Shown here: piece after piece, positions 16,329 through 25,707 of the stretch | How the letters are laid out: each line of letters begins with the position of its first letter | How positions within the stretch are numbered: position 1 is the first letter of the stretch | Origin: Klebsiella michiganensis | GTDB lineage: Bacteria > Pseudomonadota > Gammaproteobacteria > Enterobacterales > Enterobacteriaceae | Assembly (NCBI RefSeq): GCF_002925905.1 | Contig: NZ_PRDB01000006.1 | Span: 310,001 to 374,000, forward strand | Reading direction: 5' to 3' | Length of the DNA stretch: 64,000 bases | The notes under the pieces: generated by a model | What the model was told of the DNA's origin: nothing | The model's database searches: none | What the model saw: only the letters and a program-made list of their open reading frames with translations | Program-made: the position numbers and the translations under genes

Positions 16329-16814
16329 GTGACCCCCATAAATCTGCGTGGCCTGGTGCTTCCCCTTACGTTGTGCTTTGGCACCAGCGCGCTGGCCGAC
16401 GCAACGGTTAACTTTAGCGGCACCTTAATAGAAGCGCCTCCGTGCGTGGTACATAACAATAACGTTATCACCGTCAACTTTGGCAACGAGGTGATGACCA
16501 CCCGTATCGACGGGACGCAATACCGGAAGCTGATTGATTTCGATTTAGATTGCTCCATGGCGGTATCGTCAAAACAGAAAGTGCGCATAACGGGGACAGC
16601 GGCAAGCTTTGACAGCACGGCGCTGGCGGGAGGTCAAAGCGGGCTGGGCATCGCCCTGTACAATGGTGATACCCGCCTTAACGTTGGCACCTGGCTAAAT
16701 TTCACCGACCCCAATATCCCCAAGCTTTACGCCGCCCCCATCAAACAAAGCGGAGTGACTCTGAGCGGTGGGCCGTTCAGGGTCATGGCTTCGCTTGTCG
16801 TGGAGTATCAGTAA
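16329..16814 (+). CDS. Minor fimbrial subunit (tip block, second paralogue)
   Basis: This 161-aa pilin is best read from GTG 16,329, which has GAGAGGAGAG upstream and yields a normal signal peptide ending SALADA. The track start (GTG 16,305) would overlap the previous gene and add charged residues before it. The mature part has APPCVVHNNNVITVNFGNEV and FDLDCSM, ending SLVVEYQ. It follows its paralogue by 20 bp. Confidence 0.82.
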   Translation: MTPINLRGLVLPLTLCFGTSALADATVNFSGTLIEAPPCVVHNNNVITVNFGNEVMTTRIDGTQYRKLIDFDLDCSMAVSSKQKVRITGTAASFDSTALAGGQSGLGIALYNGDTRLNVGTWLNFTDPNIPKLYAAPIKQSGVTLSGGPFRVMASLVVEYQ

Positions 16815-16832
16815 ATGGCGCAGGGAAACAAC

Positions 16833-17333
16833 ATGATGAAATTGAGCGGATATGCCCCCTTGCTGTTGGTCGGCCTGATGATGACGTCATCTCTTCAGGC
16901 GGCAGACCCGGAAAACCTCGAGTTTATCGGCACTCTGGTGACGCCACCGGCTTGCTCAATAAGCGAAGGCGGCCCTGTGTATGTGGATTTCGGTGATGTC
17001 CGAATAAAAAAAATCGTGGAGGGAAAATACCGTGAAACCGTTCCACTAACCCTGAAATGTGAAGACAGCACCCTTGCATGGCAGCTGCGGCTTAGCGTAC
17101 GCGGTAACGCGGCCGGGTTTGATGCCGACAATGCCACCGTGGTGACCCCTGAGCAGGCCAATCTTGGCGTGAAAATCTACCAGAACGGCCAGCCGTTTAA
17201 GCTGGGCGAGGCCATCAACATCAATAGCGTGACGCTGCCGAGTATTGAAGCTCTCCTTGTTCAGCGCAACGGGGTGGAGTTGGTGGAAGGATTATTTAGC
17301 GCCACCGCAACCCTGCGGGCCGAATACCAGTAA
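16833..17333 (+). CDS. Minor fimbrial subunit (tip block, third paralogue)
   Basis: This 166-aa pilin is read from ATG 16,833, with the signal peptide MMKLSGYAPLLLVGLMMTSS ending LQAADP. An in-frame ATG at 16,815 immediately follows the previous stop and cannot be excluded. Motifs are PPACSISEGGPVYVDFGDVR and LTLKCED, ending ATLRAEYQ. With its two neighbours it forms a tandem family likely to build a tip fibrillum. Confidence 0.82.
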   Translation: MMKLSGYAPLLLVGLMMTSSLQAADPENLEFIGTLVTPPACSISEGGPVYVDFGDVRIKKIVEGKYRETVPLTLKCEDSTLAWQLRLSVRGNAAGFDADNATVVTPEQANLGVKIYQNGQPFKLGEAININSVTLPSIEALLVQRNGVELVEGLFSATATLRAEYQ

Positions 17334-17360
17334 CGCTATTTTATGCACAGGAGAGTGCAG

Positions 17361-18215
17361 GTGAAGAAAAAGCTATTTCAGGCAGCCTTAGCGGCAGCCA
17401 TGATCGTGCCGGTTTCTGTACCCGTGTACGGTGAAAACTATCGGTGGAAAACGGTCACCGCAGTAAGGTTGGTCCCTTTCGGTACGGGTACTGAGTGGAT
17501 TATCACCACAGGTGATATTACCGTGAGTTCAGGTAGCGTCAGCCTGGATACACCAGCGAACTTAGGCAGTAATGGCGGGCTTTTGGTTGCAAACGCGCTG
17601 ACTGCGAATGGCGACTTTTGGGGGACATCGGATGTTGCCACGAGTTATCCTCCGCCCGGCGTCCCGTATAAGGGAACCTGGCGAGAAGTGCTTAACGCGA
17701 GCGTCGATAGCGTCAGAAATCAAATTTCCATCCGAAATTATAGTGTCGTGGGAGGCTCTTCCACCGTCTGCTTTGGATACACGCTTCGTGAAGCTAATGG
17801 TAACTTTAATTTTTCCGACCTTGTTTATCCGCCGGGAGCCGGTAGCGGTATAAACTGCATGACGGCGCCACCGCTAAACGAGTGGTGCGCCATGTCTGTG
17901 CCTCAGGTAACGCTAAGTTTCGGTACGCTAATGCTTGACCAGGCGGCGGGCAAAACGGCTGATAGTACGGTGGGCGTTTCCTGCACGTCTTCCTCGGTGA
18001 GCTATGTGTTAAAGCTACAAACAGGCAATACCTATATCCCGCTCAGCAACGGCATGCGTGCCAATCTGGGACTTGGGGCAGCTAACTCAGCGCCGGGTAA
18101 TACCACCTACTCCGGCTCTCAGTCCTCGCTACGGTTAAGAGGAACGCTGGCTGGGACGCCAACCTCGACCGGCGCCTTCAACGGAACCGGCGTGATGATG
18201 GTGGTTTATAACTAA
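17361..18215 (+). CDS. Two-domain tip adhesin, MrpH/PapG-like organisation
   Basis: This is a 284-aa secreted protein, roughly one pilin longer than its neighbours. GTG 17,361 follows GGAGAG at a good distance and starts the signal peptide (VKKKLFQAALAAAMIVPVSV). The N-terminal about 170 residues form a unique domain with no pilin motif, the expected receptor-binding domain. From EWCAMSVPQVTLSFGTL onward the protein reads as a pilin domain with cysteines in WCAM and VSCTS and the end GVMMVVYN. Being last in the locus fits a tip adhesin. The ligand is unknown. Confidence 0.8.
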   Translation: MKKKLFQAALAAAMIVPVSVPVYGENYRWKTVTAVRLVPFGTGTEWIITTGDITVSSGSVSLDTPANLGSNGGLLVANALTANGDFWGTSDVATSYPPPGVPYKGTWREVLNASVDSVRNQISIRNYSVVGGSSTVCFGYTLREANGNFNFSDLVYPPGAGSGINCMTAPPLNEWCAMSVPQVTLSFGTLMLDQAAGKTADSTVGVSCTSSSVSYVLKLQTGNTYIPLSNGMRANLGLGAANSAPGNTTYSGSQSSLRLRGTLAGTPTSTGAFNGTGVMMVVYN

Positions 18216-18274
18216 TCATGGCCGCCTCGATACCGGTACGCTAAGGAGCACAACCCTGTACGTACCGAAGCGGT

Positions 18275-21200
18275 CTACACCCTCTCAATCCTTGCCGGCA
18301 GCCCCTGACGCACCGCCGCGCCGGAGACCCAGTCCAGCCAGGTATTGCTGACCTCGCGGGTTGGGTCGGCAAATCCCAAATCGTTAAGGTTAATGCCGGC
18401 TTTAATCTGCGCCGCGAACGGCATGGGCTCACCGTCGAGGGTGTGCCGCGCCGCGCCCATTTCGCGATGCCCGTAGCCGTGTTCAATCGCGATGACGCCG
18501 GGCATCACGCCACTTAACAGGCTAATGACGACTTCAGCCTGGCCGCCGGGGGTGGAAATTCGTACGCGGTCTCCGTGCGCCAGGCCGTAGCGCTGGCCGT
18601 CCAGCGGATTCAGCGCCACCAGATTGCTCGGCTTAAGGTGATGCAGGCGCGGGATCACCGTCGAGGCGCTGGCCATGGTATTGGATTTAAACGAGATCAG
18701 CTTCAGCGGCCACTGCTGTCGCGGGAAAAGCGCTTCGACAGCGCGTCCGTCGGACAATCTGGCCGGATACCATGCCGGGCAGCCGCTGTAGCGCTCGCCG
18801 GTGATGGCGTGGCGGTGGGCGGCAACCTCCGCGTTCCATATTTGCAGCGGTTTTTCCCACAATTGACCGACGCGATTCTCCGCGCGACCGCTTGTGTCCG
18901 GCGCGAAGCGCCCGCCGCGGGAGTAGACAAAGGCTACCCGGCTCACTTCGTCCGCTTTCAGGGTCTGGCTAATAACCGGCAGAATACGCTGCACGCCGGT
19001 CAGCGTCAGATCCTCGCTAATGGCTTCGGCAACCGGCGCGTTACCCATAAATGCAATGTTCGCGGCCATGCGCAGGTAATAGTCCTCAGCCCGGTGGAGT
19101 GGATAGCGGTTACCCTGAGCATCGGTAATGGCGTTTTCGCCAAATCCGGGCAGATTAAGACGCTTCGCCACCGCAATGCAAAATGCCTCCATTGACGCTG
19201 GCTCACCGTCAGCGGTTTTTGCGGTGGCGGCAGGGACGACCGGCCAGCGGGCGGTGGTGGCCTTACTGGCGACGCCGGCCCACGGCGCGCTGAATCCCCA
19301 GCTTTCGAAATTATGCGTATCCGGAACGATATAGTCGGCCAGGGCGGTAGTTTCATTCATAAAGGCGTCAATGGCGATAAACAGCGGCAGCCGCTGCGGA
19401 TCCTTTAGCTTTTCTTCCGCAACCGCGCGTAGCCCGGGCACGCCGTACAGCGGGTTGGTCATATTGGAAATCCACGCTTTCAGCGGATAGGGGTAGCCTT
19501 CGAGCGCCGAGGTCAGCAGCTCGGTCAGCTGTCCGGCGACGAACGGATACCACGGGGCTCTGGCCGGGTAGGGGGAGACGCCCGCCGCCGCCTTGCTGCG
19601 ATACTCTTCGGAGGATTCATACGCGGTTTTGCTGCGCGCGATGCTGAGCCCTTTCGGCTTCACTTTACCGGCAAAGCTCTCCAGGTTGTAACGCGGGCCG
19701 TCTGTCGCGCCGTTGAATTTGCCGCCGCCGACAAACACGCCGCCTTCCAGGCTGAGATTACCGATTAGCGTATTAAGCATCATGACCGCCCAGGCGCTGT
19801 AAAATCCGTTGCCGGCCATCATGCCGCCGTGGGTAATGACCGCGGCTTTACGACCATGACGGGTAAAGGCATCCGCCAGCGCCGCGATCTTATCTTCCGC
19901 GACGCCGCACTGCTGGCTGTACTGTGTCAGGGTGAGCTTTTCAGCGGACTCTTTCAGCAGCTGGAAGCCGCTTTTGACCGTCACGCTGCGCCCGTCCGGC
20001 AGGGTTAGCTGGCGCGTTACAAAGAGCGCGCCGCGCGGGCAGCCGCTGGCGGCGACAACGTCACCGCTTTCGTTAACCACCACCGGTTCGCTGGCTCCCT
20101 CCGCATTCAGGTGAGCAAGGGTTAAATGCTGTCCGGCCAGCTCCGGCTGGTCATCGGTGATGACCAGGTGTGTCGCATTGGTCCAGCTCTTTTCAGCGGC
20201 CTGCCGCATCGCCTGCGCGCCCGGTAGCGCCAGGTAATCGGCGTTGTAGCGCCGGTTTTCGATAATCCAGCGAATCATCGCCATTGCCAGCGCCGAATCG
20301 CTCCCGGGGATCACCGGCAGCCAGTGCCCGCGATCGTCTGCCATCACCGTGGTGAGCGGCAGCGCCGGCGCGACCACCACATACTGAAAGTCATTGCGCA
20401 GGCGGGCGCTGGCGAGCTGCCTGGCCTGGCGTTTAAAGGGGTTGCCTGACTGGGCGGGCGACGTTCCCATAAACAGGGCGAACTCAACGTTATCCCAGTC
20501 GGGCTTCACGTGCGGGTTTTTATCCAGATCGCCCATTAAGGCGCCGGAGCCCGCGCGATAGGCCAGCCCGCAGTAGGAACCATGTGCGCCGAAGTTTTTA
20601 CTGCCGAAGCTGTTCAGCGCAAAACGGCGTAAAAAGGTATCGCGCCCATCGTCGCTGGTGTTGGTGACCAGTAGCTGGTTGGTTTTTGGGCCGAATCCCG
20701 GATGCCGGGGGTCAACGGGGGCGATCGGATCGTGAATCGCGCGCAGACCATCAACGTGCCCCTCGCCAAACAGATCGCCGCCTTCAACCACCTCTTTCAC
20801 CAGTTGTTCAAAGCTGATGCGCTGCCATTTCCCTTCGCCGCGTTTACCCGCGCGCTTCATCGGCTCAAGGAGCCGCAGCGGGCTATAGAGTCCCTCGAGC
20901 TGCGTGGCGCCGCGCGCGCAGGCGGTAGAGCGGGCATCAAGTCCGCTTTCACCCGCCAGCTGCGCCATGGCGGTTGAAAAAGGAATGGAAGAGTCGAGGT
21001 GGTGCTCATGAGAAAGCGGGTGGTAAGGGTTGCCGGCAATGCGCAGTACCTCGCCTTTCTCGCTATCCACCCGCACCCGAACGCCGCACTGCGTCCAGCA
21101 GCCAAAACATTGGGTCATCGAGATAACCTGCCGGGGATTTTGTTGCCAGCCGGTATTTGCATTGGCTTCCGGGATCAGAGCATTAGCGAAAATACGATCG

Positions 21201-21340
21201 CGGGTCACTTTACCGGATGTACCGCTGAGCAGGCCGTCAAGGGCGCGCTTTGCCACCTCGCGATAGCTCAGGGCGAAAGACGCCAGACCGCCTGCGGCGA
21301 GGCCGACTTTGAGCCACTGACGACGGGTTAAATTAGCCAT
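18275..21340 (-). CDS. ttrA: Tetrathionate reductase subunit A (molybdopterin catalytic subunit)
   Basis: This 1021-aa periplasmic catalytic subunit reduces tetrathionate to thiosulfate. The twin-arginine signal TRRQWLKVG is at residues 5-13. The [4Fe-4S]-binding N-domain includes CFGCWTQCGVRV, followed by bis-MGD-binding DMSO-reductase-family domains (for example GTPPAQSGNP-like SPAQSGNPFKRQ). Length is as in Salmonella TtrA (1020). It overlaps the end of ttrC by 8 bp and is last of ttrBCA. It converges with the adhesin gene; a weak CGGTACG/CGTACCG stem lies between them. Confidence 0.96.
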   Translation of the reverse strand: MANLTRRQWLKVGLAAGGLASFALSYREVAKRALDGLLSGTSGKVTRDRIFANALIPEANANTGWQQNPRQVISMTQCFGCWTQCGVRVRVDSEKGEVLRIAGNPYHPLSHEHHLDSSIPFSTAMAQLAGESGLDARSTACARGATQLEGLYSPLRLLEPMKRAGKRGEGKWQRISFEQLVKEVVEGGDLFGEGHVDGLRAIHDPIAPVDPRHPGFGPKTNQLLVTNTSDDGRDTFLRRFALNSFGSKNFGAHGSYCGLAYRAGSGALMGDLDKNPHVKPDWDNVEFALFMGTSPAQSGNPFKRQARQLASARLRNDFQYVVVAPALPLTTVMADDRGHWLPVIPGSDSALAMAMIRWIIENRRYNADYLALPGAQAMRQAAEKSWTNATHLVITDDQPELAGQHLTLAHLNAEGASEPVVVNESGDVVAASGCPRGALFVTRQLTLPDGRSVTVKSGFQLLKESAEKLTLTQYSQQCGVAEDKIAALADAFTRHGRKAAVITHGGMMAGNGFYSAWAVMMLNTLIGNLSLEGGVFVGGGKFNGATDGPRYNLESFAGKVKPKGLSIARSKTAYESSEEYRSKAAAGVSPYPARAPWYPFVAGQLTELLTSALEGYPYPLKAWISNMTNPLYGVPGLRAVAEEKLKDPQRLPLFIAIDAFMNETTALADYIVPDTHNFESWGFSAPWAGVASKATTARWPVVPAATAKTADGEPASMEAFCIAVAKRLNLPGFGENAITDAQGNRYPLHRAEDYYLRMAANIAFMGNAPVAEAISEDLTLTGVQRILPVISQTLKADEVSRVAFVYSRGGRFAPDTSGRAENRVGQLWEKPLQIWNAEVAAHRHAITGERYSGCPAWYPARLSDGRAVEALFPRQQWPLKLISFKSNTMASASTVIPRLHHLKPSNLVALNPLDGQRYGLAHGDRVRISTPGGQAEVVISLLSGVMPGVIAIEHGYGHREMGAARHTLDGEPMPFAAQIKAGINLNDLGFADPTREVSNTWLDWVSGAAVRQGLPARIERV

Positions 21341-22354
21341 GTTGCCTTCTCCTTGCGAGTCCGTTTACGGTTTCACGGACAATAATGAGCAGCGCAATCC
21401 ACAGGCCGAATGTGCCAAGGATAGCGAGCCAGCCGTCGGTACCGACCGGCAGGGTATAGGGATTAAACTGGGCATTAAATTTGGGGATGGTTTGCCCCTG
21501 AATCAGCAGCGTCCAGCGCATCAGCCAGCTCAGCGCCATGGCGCTGACGGTCAGCAGGGCGCGAACGGGCAGCGTCAGTGGATAACGCAGGGCAAGCGCG
21601 CAAAAGATCAATGAAATAAGCCAGCATGCCAGCCAGCCGATCGCGTAATGACGAGCTGAAGGCGAAATGACCAGCCACTGACGAATAGCCGAGCCGGAAA
21701 GGGTATCACCGCTGACCCAGATCGCCACGATGACGGCCAGCAGCATAAGCGCTGAGAGCTGCCATATCGCCAACTGCCTTTGGCATTGAAAATCATTGCG
21801 TACCGCGACAATCAGCAGGGCGAAAAAGGTTTGCAGCGCGCTAAAGAACATCGCCAGCACAAAGGCGTAGCTGAACCAGACCGGGCGGGCCTGAACCACG
21901 GAGACTTCGCGTCCGGTGTAAAGCAGCAGCCCCGTCGCGGTAAGCGCGCTGGCCAGCGCCAGCCATTTTGTGACGCTGTCACTTTTATTGCGCAGCAGAC
22001 CTGACTGCCGTACCGCAAACCACAGGCCCAGAAAGAGGGTGAATAGCGGCAGAAACAGCGCCCCCAGGGCATCCACGACCAGGGCGTGGGATAGGCGTAA
22101 AAGTGCCAGAAGCGGGCGGTTTGATGCAGGTCCGCCGTCAGCGCCAGCGGCGCGGTAATCGCGCAGGTCAGAGCAATCAGCAGCGTCAGCCGTTCCAGCT
22201 TCGCATCGTGTCTTTTGCGCCAGTGAAGCAGGCAGCCAAACAGCGCCGCGCAGGCGGCAATGCCGATGAAAAAGAAATACTGCACCGCCCACGGTAGCCA
22301 GCTCACCTCCTGCGGACGGGCCAGCACTTCCTCAATGATCATGGTTTGGCTCAT
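21333..22354 (-). pseudogene. ttrC: Tetrathionate reductase subunit C (membrane quinol oxidase), frameshifted
   Basis: TtrC is the integral membrane subunit, of the NrfD/PsrC type, that passes quinol electrons to TtrB. Two track ORFs make up one protein: the N-terminus MSQTMIIEEVLARPQEVSWL begins at 22,354, one base after the ttrB stop. It shifts frame after MPWG and continues as ALFLPLFTLFLGLWF to 21,333. The break falls at a run of five C on the plus strand (22,061-22,065); one extra base restores a 340-aa protein, the length of Salmonella TtrC. Multiple transmembrane helices are visible in both pieces. Loss of TtrC would uncouple tetrathionate reduction from the quinol pool. All neighbouring ttr genes are intact, so either the mutation is recent or the base was lost in sequencing. 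Confidence 0.9.
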
Positions 22355-23083
22355 TCATACCTCCTGCCAGAGCGCGGGTTGGGCATGTCCCATCAGCGGA
22401 GTAACAAACGCCTCGTCCAGTCCGAGATAGAAAACGTGGGGGACGGTACCGTTTTCCGGCTTCAGCACCTTGATGGCGTCATGGTGCAGGGCGAGCGTCT
22501 GCGAGATACGGCTTTGACGGTCCTGGATATCGCCGACGATCCGCGCGCCGCCGACGCAGGACTCGACGCAGGCGGGGAGCAGCCCGGCTTCCAGGCGATG
22601 AACGCAGAAGGTGCACTTATCGGCGGTTTGTGTCTCATGGTTGATAAAACGCGCGTCATAGGGGCAGGCCTGGACGCAGTAGGCGCAGCCGACGCAGCGG
22701 GTGTTATCCGCCACCACAATGCCATCCTGGCGCTGAAAGGTGGCCTGCACCGGGCAGACCGGCACGCAGGGCGGGTTATCACAATGGTTGCACAGCCGCG
22801 GTAGCAGGACGTTGGTGACCCGATCGCCCAACTGCACCTGATACTGATTGACGTGAGTACGAAACGCCCCCTGCGGCGTCTGATTTTCGATTGCGCAACT
22901 GACGGTGCAGGCCTGGCAGCCGATGCAGCGTCGCAGGTCAACCAGCATGGCATAGCGATGACCGGAGGCGCCTTCGCGGCGGGCCGGCGAAAAGGGAAAT
23001 TTCGCCTCCGCCAGCGGCACCAGAGACGCGCCGGCGGTGAGAACGCCCAGCTGCGCCAGAAACTGTCGTTTACTGCTGTCCAT
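22355..23083 (-). CDS. ttrB: Tetrathionate reductase subunit B (iron-sulfur electron carrier)
   Basis: This 242-aa periplasmic ferredoxin-like subunit passes electrons from TtrC to TtrA. Sixteen cysteines fall into four clusters, for example CIGCQACTVSC, CNHCDNPPCVPVCP, CVGCAYCVQACP and CTFCVHR...CVESC, giving four [4Fe-4S] sites. The Tat signal has Lys-Arg (SSKRQFLAQLG) in place of Arg-Arg, a natural exception already described for Salmonella TtrB. GAGGGAAA precedes the start. It is first in ttrBCA and divergent from ttrS. Confidence 0.95.
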   Translation of the reverse strand: MDSSKRQFLAQLGVLTAGASLVPLAEAKFPFSPARREGASGHRYAMLVDLRRCIGCQACTVSCAIENQTPQGAFRTHVNQYQVQLGDRVTNVLLPRLCNHCDNPPCVPVCPVQATFQRQDGIVVADNTRCVGCAYCVQACPYDARFINHETQTADKCTFCVHRLEAGLLPACVESCVGGARIVGDIQDRQSRISQTLALHHDAIKVLKPENGTVPHVFYLGLDEAFVTPLMGHAQPALWQEV

Positions 23084-23242
23084 ATTTTTCCCTCGCGCAG
23101 CAATAACGAAACATTTGTCACGTCATTGTTTTGCATGTGATGAATAAACAATGTTGATGATTTACAGTGTAAAAATCGCGGCGGGGTCAGCTCTATTGTG
23201 GTTAACCACATACCCGGCGGGTTGTTGATCTAAAACAACATA
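23084..23242. promoter_or_regulatory. Divergent ttrBCA / ttrSR promoter region
   Basis: This 159-bp non-coding segment separates ttrB from ttrS and must hold both promoters and the TtrR-binding site. AT-rich patches around 23,100-23,170 are candidates. Besides the FNR-type box no site could be assigned. Confidence 0.6.
23225..23238. promoter_or_regulatory. FNR-type box in the ttrB-ttrS intergenic region
   Basis: TTGATCTAAAACAA matches the FNR consensus TTGAT-N4-ATCAA at nine of ten defined positions. It lies about 140 bp before ttrB and only 4 bp before the annotated ttrS start. Salmonella ttrBCA is known to need FNR. The location suggests either upstream activation of ttrBCA or steric control of ttrS. 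Confidence 0.55.
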
Positions 23243-25033
23243 ATGAACAGGGATAATCGGGTGAGAGCGAAAAATGTGCAGCGTCTGGCGCTGCTGGTGA
23301 CGGCGTTCCTGCTGAACAGCAGCGGGTGGGCGGCGTCGTGGAATATCGGCGTTCTGGCCATGCGCGGCGAGGTCTTAACCCGCAGCCACTGGCAGCCGCT
23401 GGAGGTGATGCTCAATCAGCAGCTAACGGATCAGCAGTTCCATATTCAGCCGCTCGATCTGCAGCAGATACAGGAGGCGGTCAATAACGGCTCGGTGCAG
23501 TTTGTGGTGACCAATCCGGCGCAGTTTGTCCAGCTGAATAGTCATTCTTCGCTGCGCTGGCTGGCCTCTTTGCGCTCTTCACTCGGGATAAGCAACGTTA
23601 TCGGCAGCGTCATTTTGACTCGTCGCGACAGCGGTATTTCGTCGCCGGCCGACCTGATCGGCAAAACGGTAGGGGCCATCGATCCTCAGGCCTTCGGCGG
23701 CTATTTATTGGGATACAAGGCGCTGAGCGATGCCGGGCTGCGGCCGGAACGCGATCTGCATCTGCGTTTTAGCGGATTCCCCGCGGATGCGCAGATCTAT
23801 CTGCTGCGTGAACGGGCAGTGCAGGCGGCGATTGTTCCGGTGTGCCTGCTGGAAAAAATGGCTGATGAGGGACTGGTAAATAAAGCCGATTTTACCGCGG
23901 TCATCGAGGGGCCGGCGGCGATACCTTGTTTAACCAGTACACCGCTGTATCCCGACTGGTCGTTTGCCGCGCTGCCGGCGGTGAGCGACGCGCTGGCGGA
24001 TCGCGTGACCCGCGCCTTGCTCAATGCCCCGGATAACGCCGTCTTTCACTGGGGCGCGCCCGCTTCGACCCGTCAGGTGGAAGCGTTGCTGAGCGAAGTT
24101 CAACAGCACCCTCAGCAGCGACGGCTGTGGCTGGAGGTGAAAAACTGGCTTATCCAGCACCGGTTAATCATGGGCGGCATCGGGCTGGCGCTGCTGTTGC
24201 TGACGCTGAATTATATCTGGGTGATGCTGCTGGTGCGGCGGCGCGGCAGGCAGCTTGAACGCAACGCTATCCGGCTGCGCGAGCAGGAGCTGGCGCTGCA
24301 AACGGCAAGACAGATGAGCGTATTGGGTGAGATGACCTCAGGCTTTGCCCACGAGTTAAATCAGCCGCTGTCGGCCATCCGCCACTATGCGCAGGGTTGT
24401 ACGATCCGTTTGCAGAAACAGGATCCGCAGCATCCCTTACTGCCCGCGCTGGGCCACATCGATCAACAGGCTCAGCGCGGGGCGGAAACGCTGCGCAATC
24501 TGCGCCATTGGGTCAGCCAGGCGCACGGGGAGCCAGGACGAGCGGAGAACTGGGAACGTATCAGCGTTCGTCAGGCTATTGACCATGTCTGGCAGTGGCT
24601 GCGAATGCCGCAGCAGTTTCCCGGGCTGTTGCTCAACAGCGATGTCGATCGCCCGTTAACGCTCGTCTTACCGCCGGTTCTGCTTGAACAGGTGCTGGCG
24701 AATCTGATCCTCAATGCGGCGCAGGCCGGGGCGAAGATGCTGTGGATTGATGCCGTTCGCGATGCCGGAGGCGTGAAGATCGTCCTGCAGGATAACGGCG
24801 GTGGTATCGCCGGGGAGCAGCTTGCTCAGGCATTCCAGCCGTTTGTGACCAGTCGACAAGAGGGGATGGGGCTTGGGCTGGTTATCTGTCAGCGGCTGGT
24901 CCGCTATGTCCGGGGGGAAATAAGCCTGGCAAATCAAACGGCGCCCGATGGACGACCCGGTGTCACCGTGGAACTGACATTCATGCAACAAGGAGCGCGG
25001 AGCGGCAATGGCGATAATTCATCTACTGGATGA
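23243..25033 (+). CDS. ttrS: Tetrathionate sensor histidine kinase
   Basis: This 596-aa membrane sensor has a signal segment (residues about 10-30) and a periplasmic PhnD-type substrate-binding domain (about 30-300, starting SWNIGVLAMRGE). One transmembrane helix follows (about 308-332, GGIGLALLLLTLNYIWVMLL), then the kinase core. The phosphorylated His is residue 370 in GFAHELNQPLSAIRHYAQG. The N box is NLILNAAQAG and the G boxes are DNGGGIAGE and GMGLGLVIC. It senses tetrathionate and phosphorylates TtrR. It overlaps ttrR by 26 bp. A later start near VRAKNVQRL cannot be excluded because the FNR-type box crowds the ATG. Confidence 0.95.
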   Translation: MNRDNRVRAKNVQRLALLVTAFLLNSSGWAASWNIGVLAMRGEVLTRSHWQPLEVMLNQQLTDQQFHIQPLDLQQIQEAVNNGSVQFVVTNPAQFVQLNSHSSLRWLASLRSSLGISNVIGSVILTRRDSGISSPADLIGKTVGAIDPQAFGGYLLGYKALSDAGLRPERDLHLRFSGFPADAQIYLLRERAVQAAIVPVCLLEKMADEGLVNKADFTAVIEGPAAIPCLTSTPLYPDWSFAALPAVSDALADRVTRALLNAPDNAVFHWGAPASTRQVEALLSEVQQHPQQRRLWLEVKNWLIQHRLIMGGIGLALLLLTLNYIWVMLLVRRRGRQLERNAIRLREQELALQTARQMSVLGEMTSGFAHELNQPLSAIRHYAQGCTIRLQKQDPQHPLLPALGHIDQQAQRGAETLRNLRHWVSQAHGEPGRAENWERISVRQAIDHVWQWLRMPQQFPGLLLNSDVDRPLTLVLPPVLLEQVLANLILNAAQAGAKMLWIDAVRDAGGVKIVLQDNGGGIAGEQLAQAFQPFVTSRQEGMGLGLVICQRLVRYVRGEISLANQTAPDGRPGVTVELTFMQQGARSGNGDNSSTG

Positions 25034-25595
25034 CGACCTGGCGGTGACCCAGGCATGTGCTTTTTTACTGGAAAGCCTGGGTTACGAGGTAATGTGCTGG
25101 GCAGAGGGGGACGTCTTCCTCGCACAGGCCGATCTCTTCCGGACCGGCGTTGTCCTGCTGGATATGCGGATGCCGGCGCTGGACGGTCAGGCAGTACATG
25201 AGGCGCTGCGTCAGCGCGGCAGCACCCTGGCGGTGGTTTTTCTGACCGGACATGGCGACGTACCTATGGCGGTAGAACAGATGAAACGCGGCGCGGTGGA
25301 TTTTCTGCAAAAGCCGGTGTCGGTGAAGCCGCTACAAACGGCGCTGGAACACGGCCTGGCGGCCTCAGGCGAGCGGTTTGCGCGGCAAAAGAACGTGGAC
25401 TGCTATCAGCAGCTAACGCCCAAAGAGCGGGAGCTTGCGCTGCTGGTGGTGAAAGGGCTGATGAATCGGGAGATTGCGGAGATAATGAACATTGCCGTAC
25501 GCACGGTGGAGGTCCATCGGGCGAGGGTGATGGAAAAGATGCAGGCGGGGAGTCTGGCGGAGTTAGTCAGCATCTTACAGCCGATTATCGCGTGA
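25008..25595 (+). CDS. ttrR: Tetrathionate response regulator, FixJ/NarL type
   Basis: This is a 195-aa response regulator. The receiver domain has the acidic pocket (LLDDD at 6-10), phospho-acceptor Asp52 in VVLLDMRMP, Thr in FLTGHGD, and Lys in FLQKPVS. The C-terminal LuxR-type HTH is LTPKERELALLVVKGLMNRE with the recognition segment RTVEVHRARVMEKM. It activates ttrBCA once phosphorylated by TtrS. It is translationally coupled to ttrS. Confidence 0.95.
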   Translation: MAIIHLLDDDLAVTQACAFLLESLGYEVMCWAEGDVFLAQADLFRTGVVLLDMRMPALDGQAVHEALRQRGSTLAVVFLTGHGDVPMAVEQMKRGAVDFLQKPVSVKPLQTALEHGLAASGERFARQKNVDCYQQLTPKERELALLVVKGLMNREIAEIMNIAVRTVEVHRARVMEKMQAGSLAELVSILQPIIA

Positions 25596-25707
25596 TTTTA
25601 ATGATTCCGATGAATGAAGCGTGGCGAACTCCCGGCGGGAACAAAAAACGGCGGTTAATATCAGAACACAAAAATTGGTAGGGAAGATGGAGATGAATGC
25701 AATTGCA

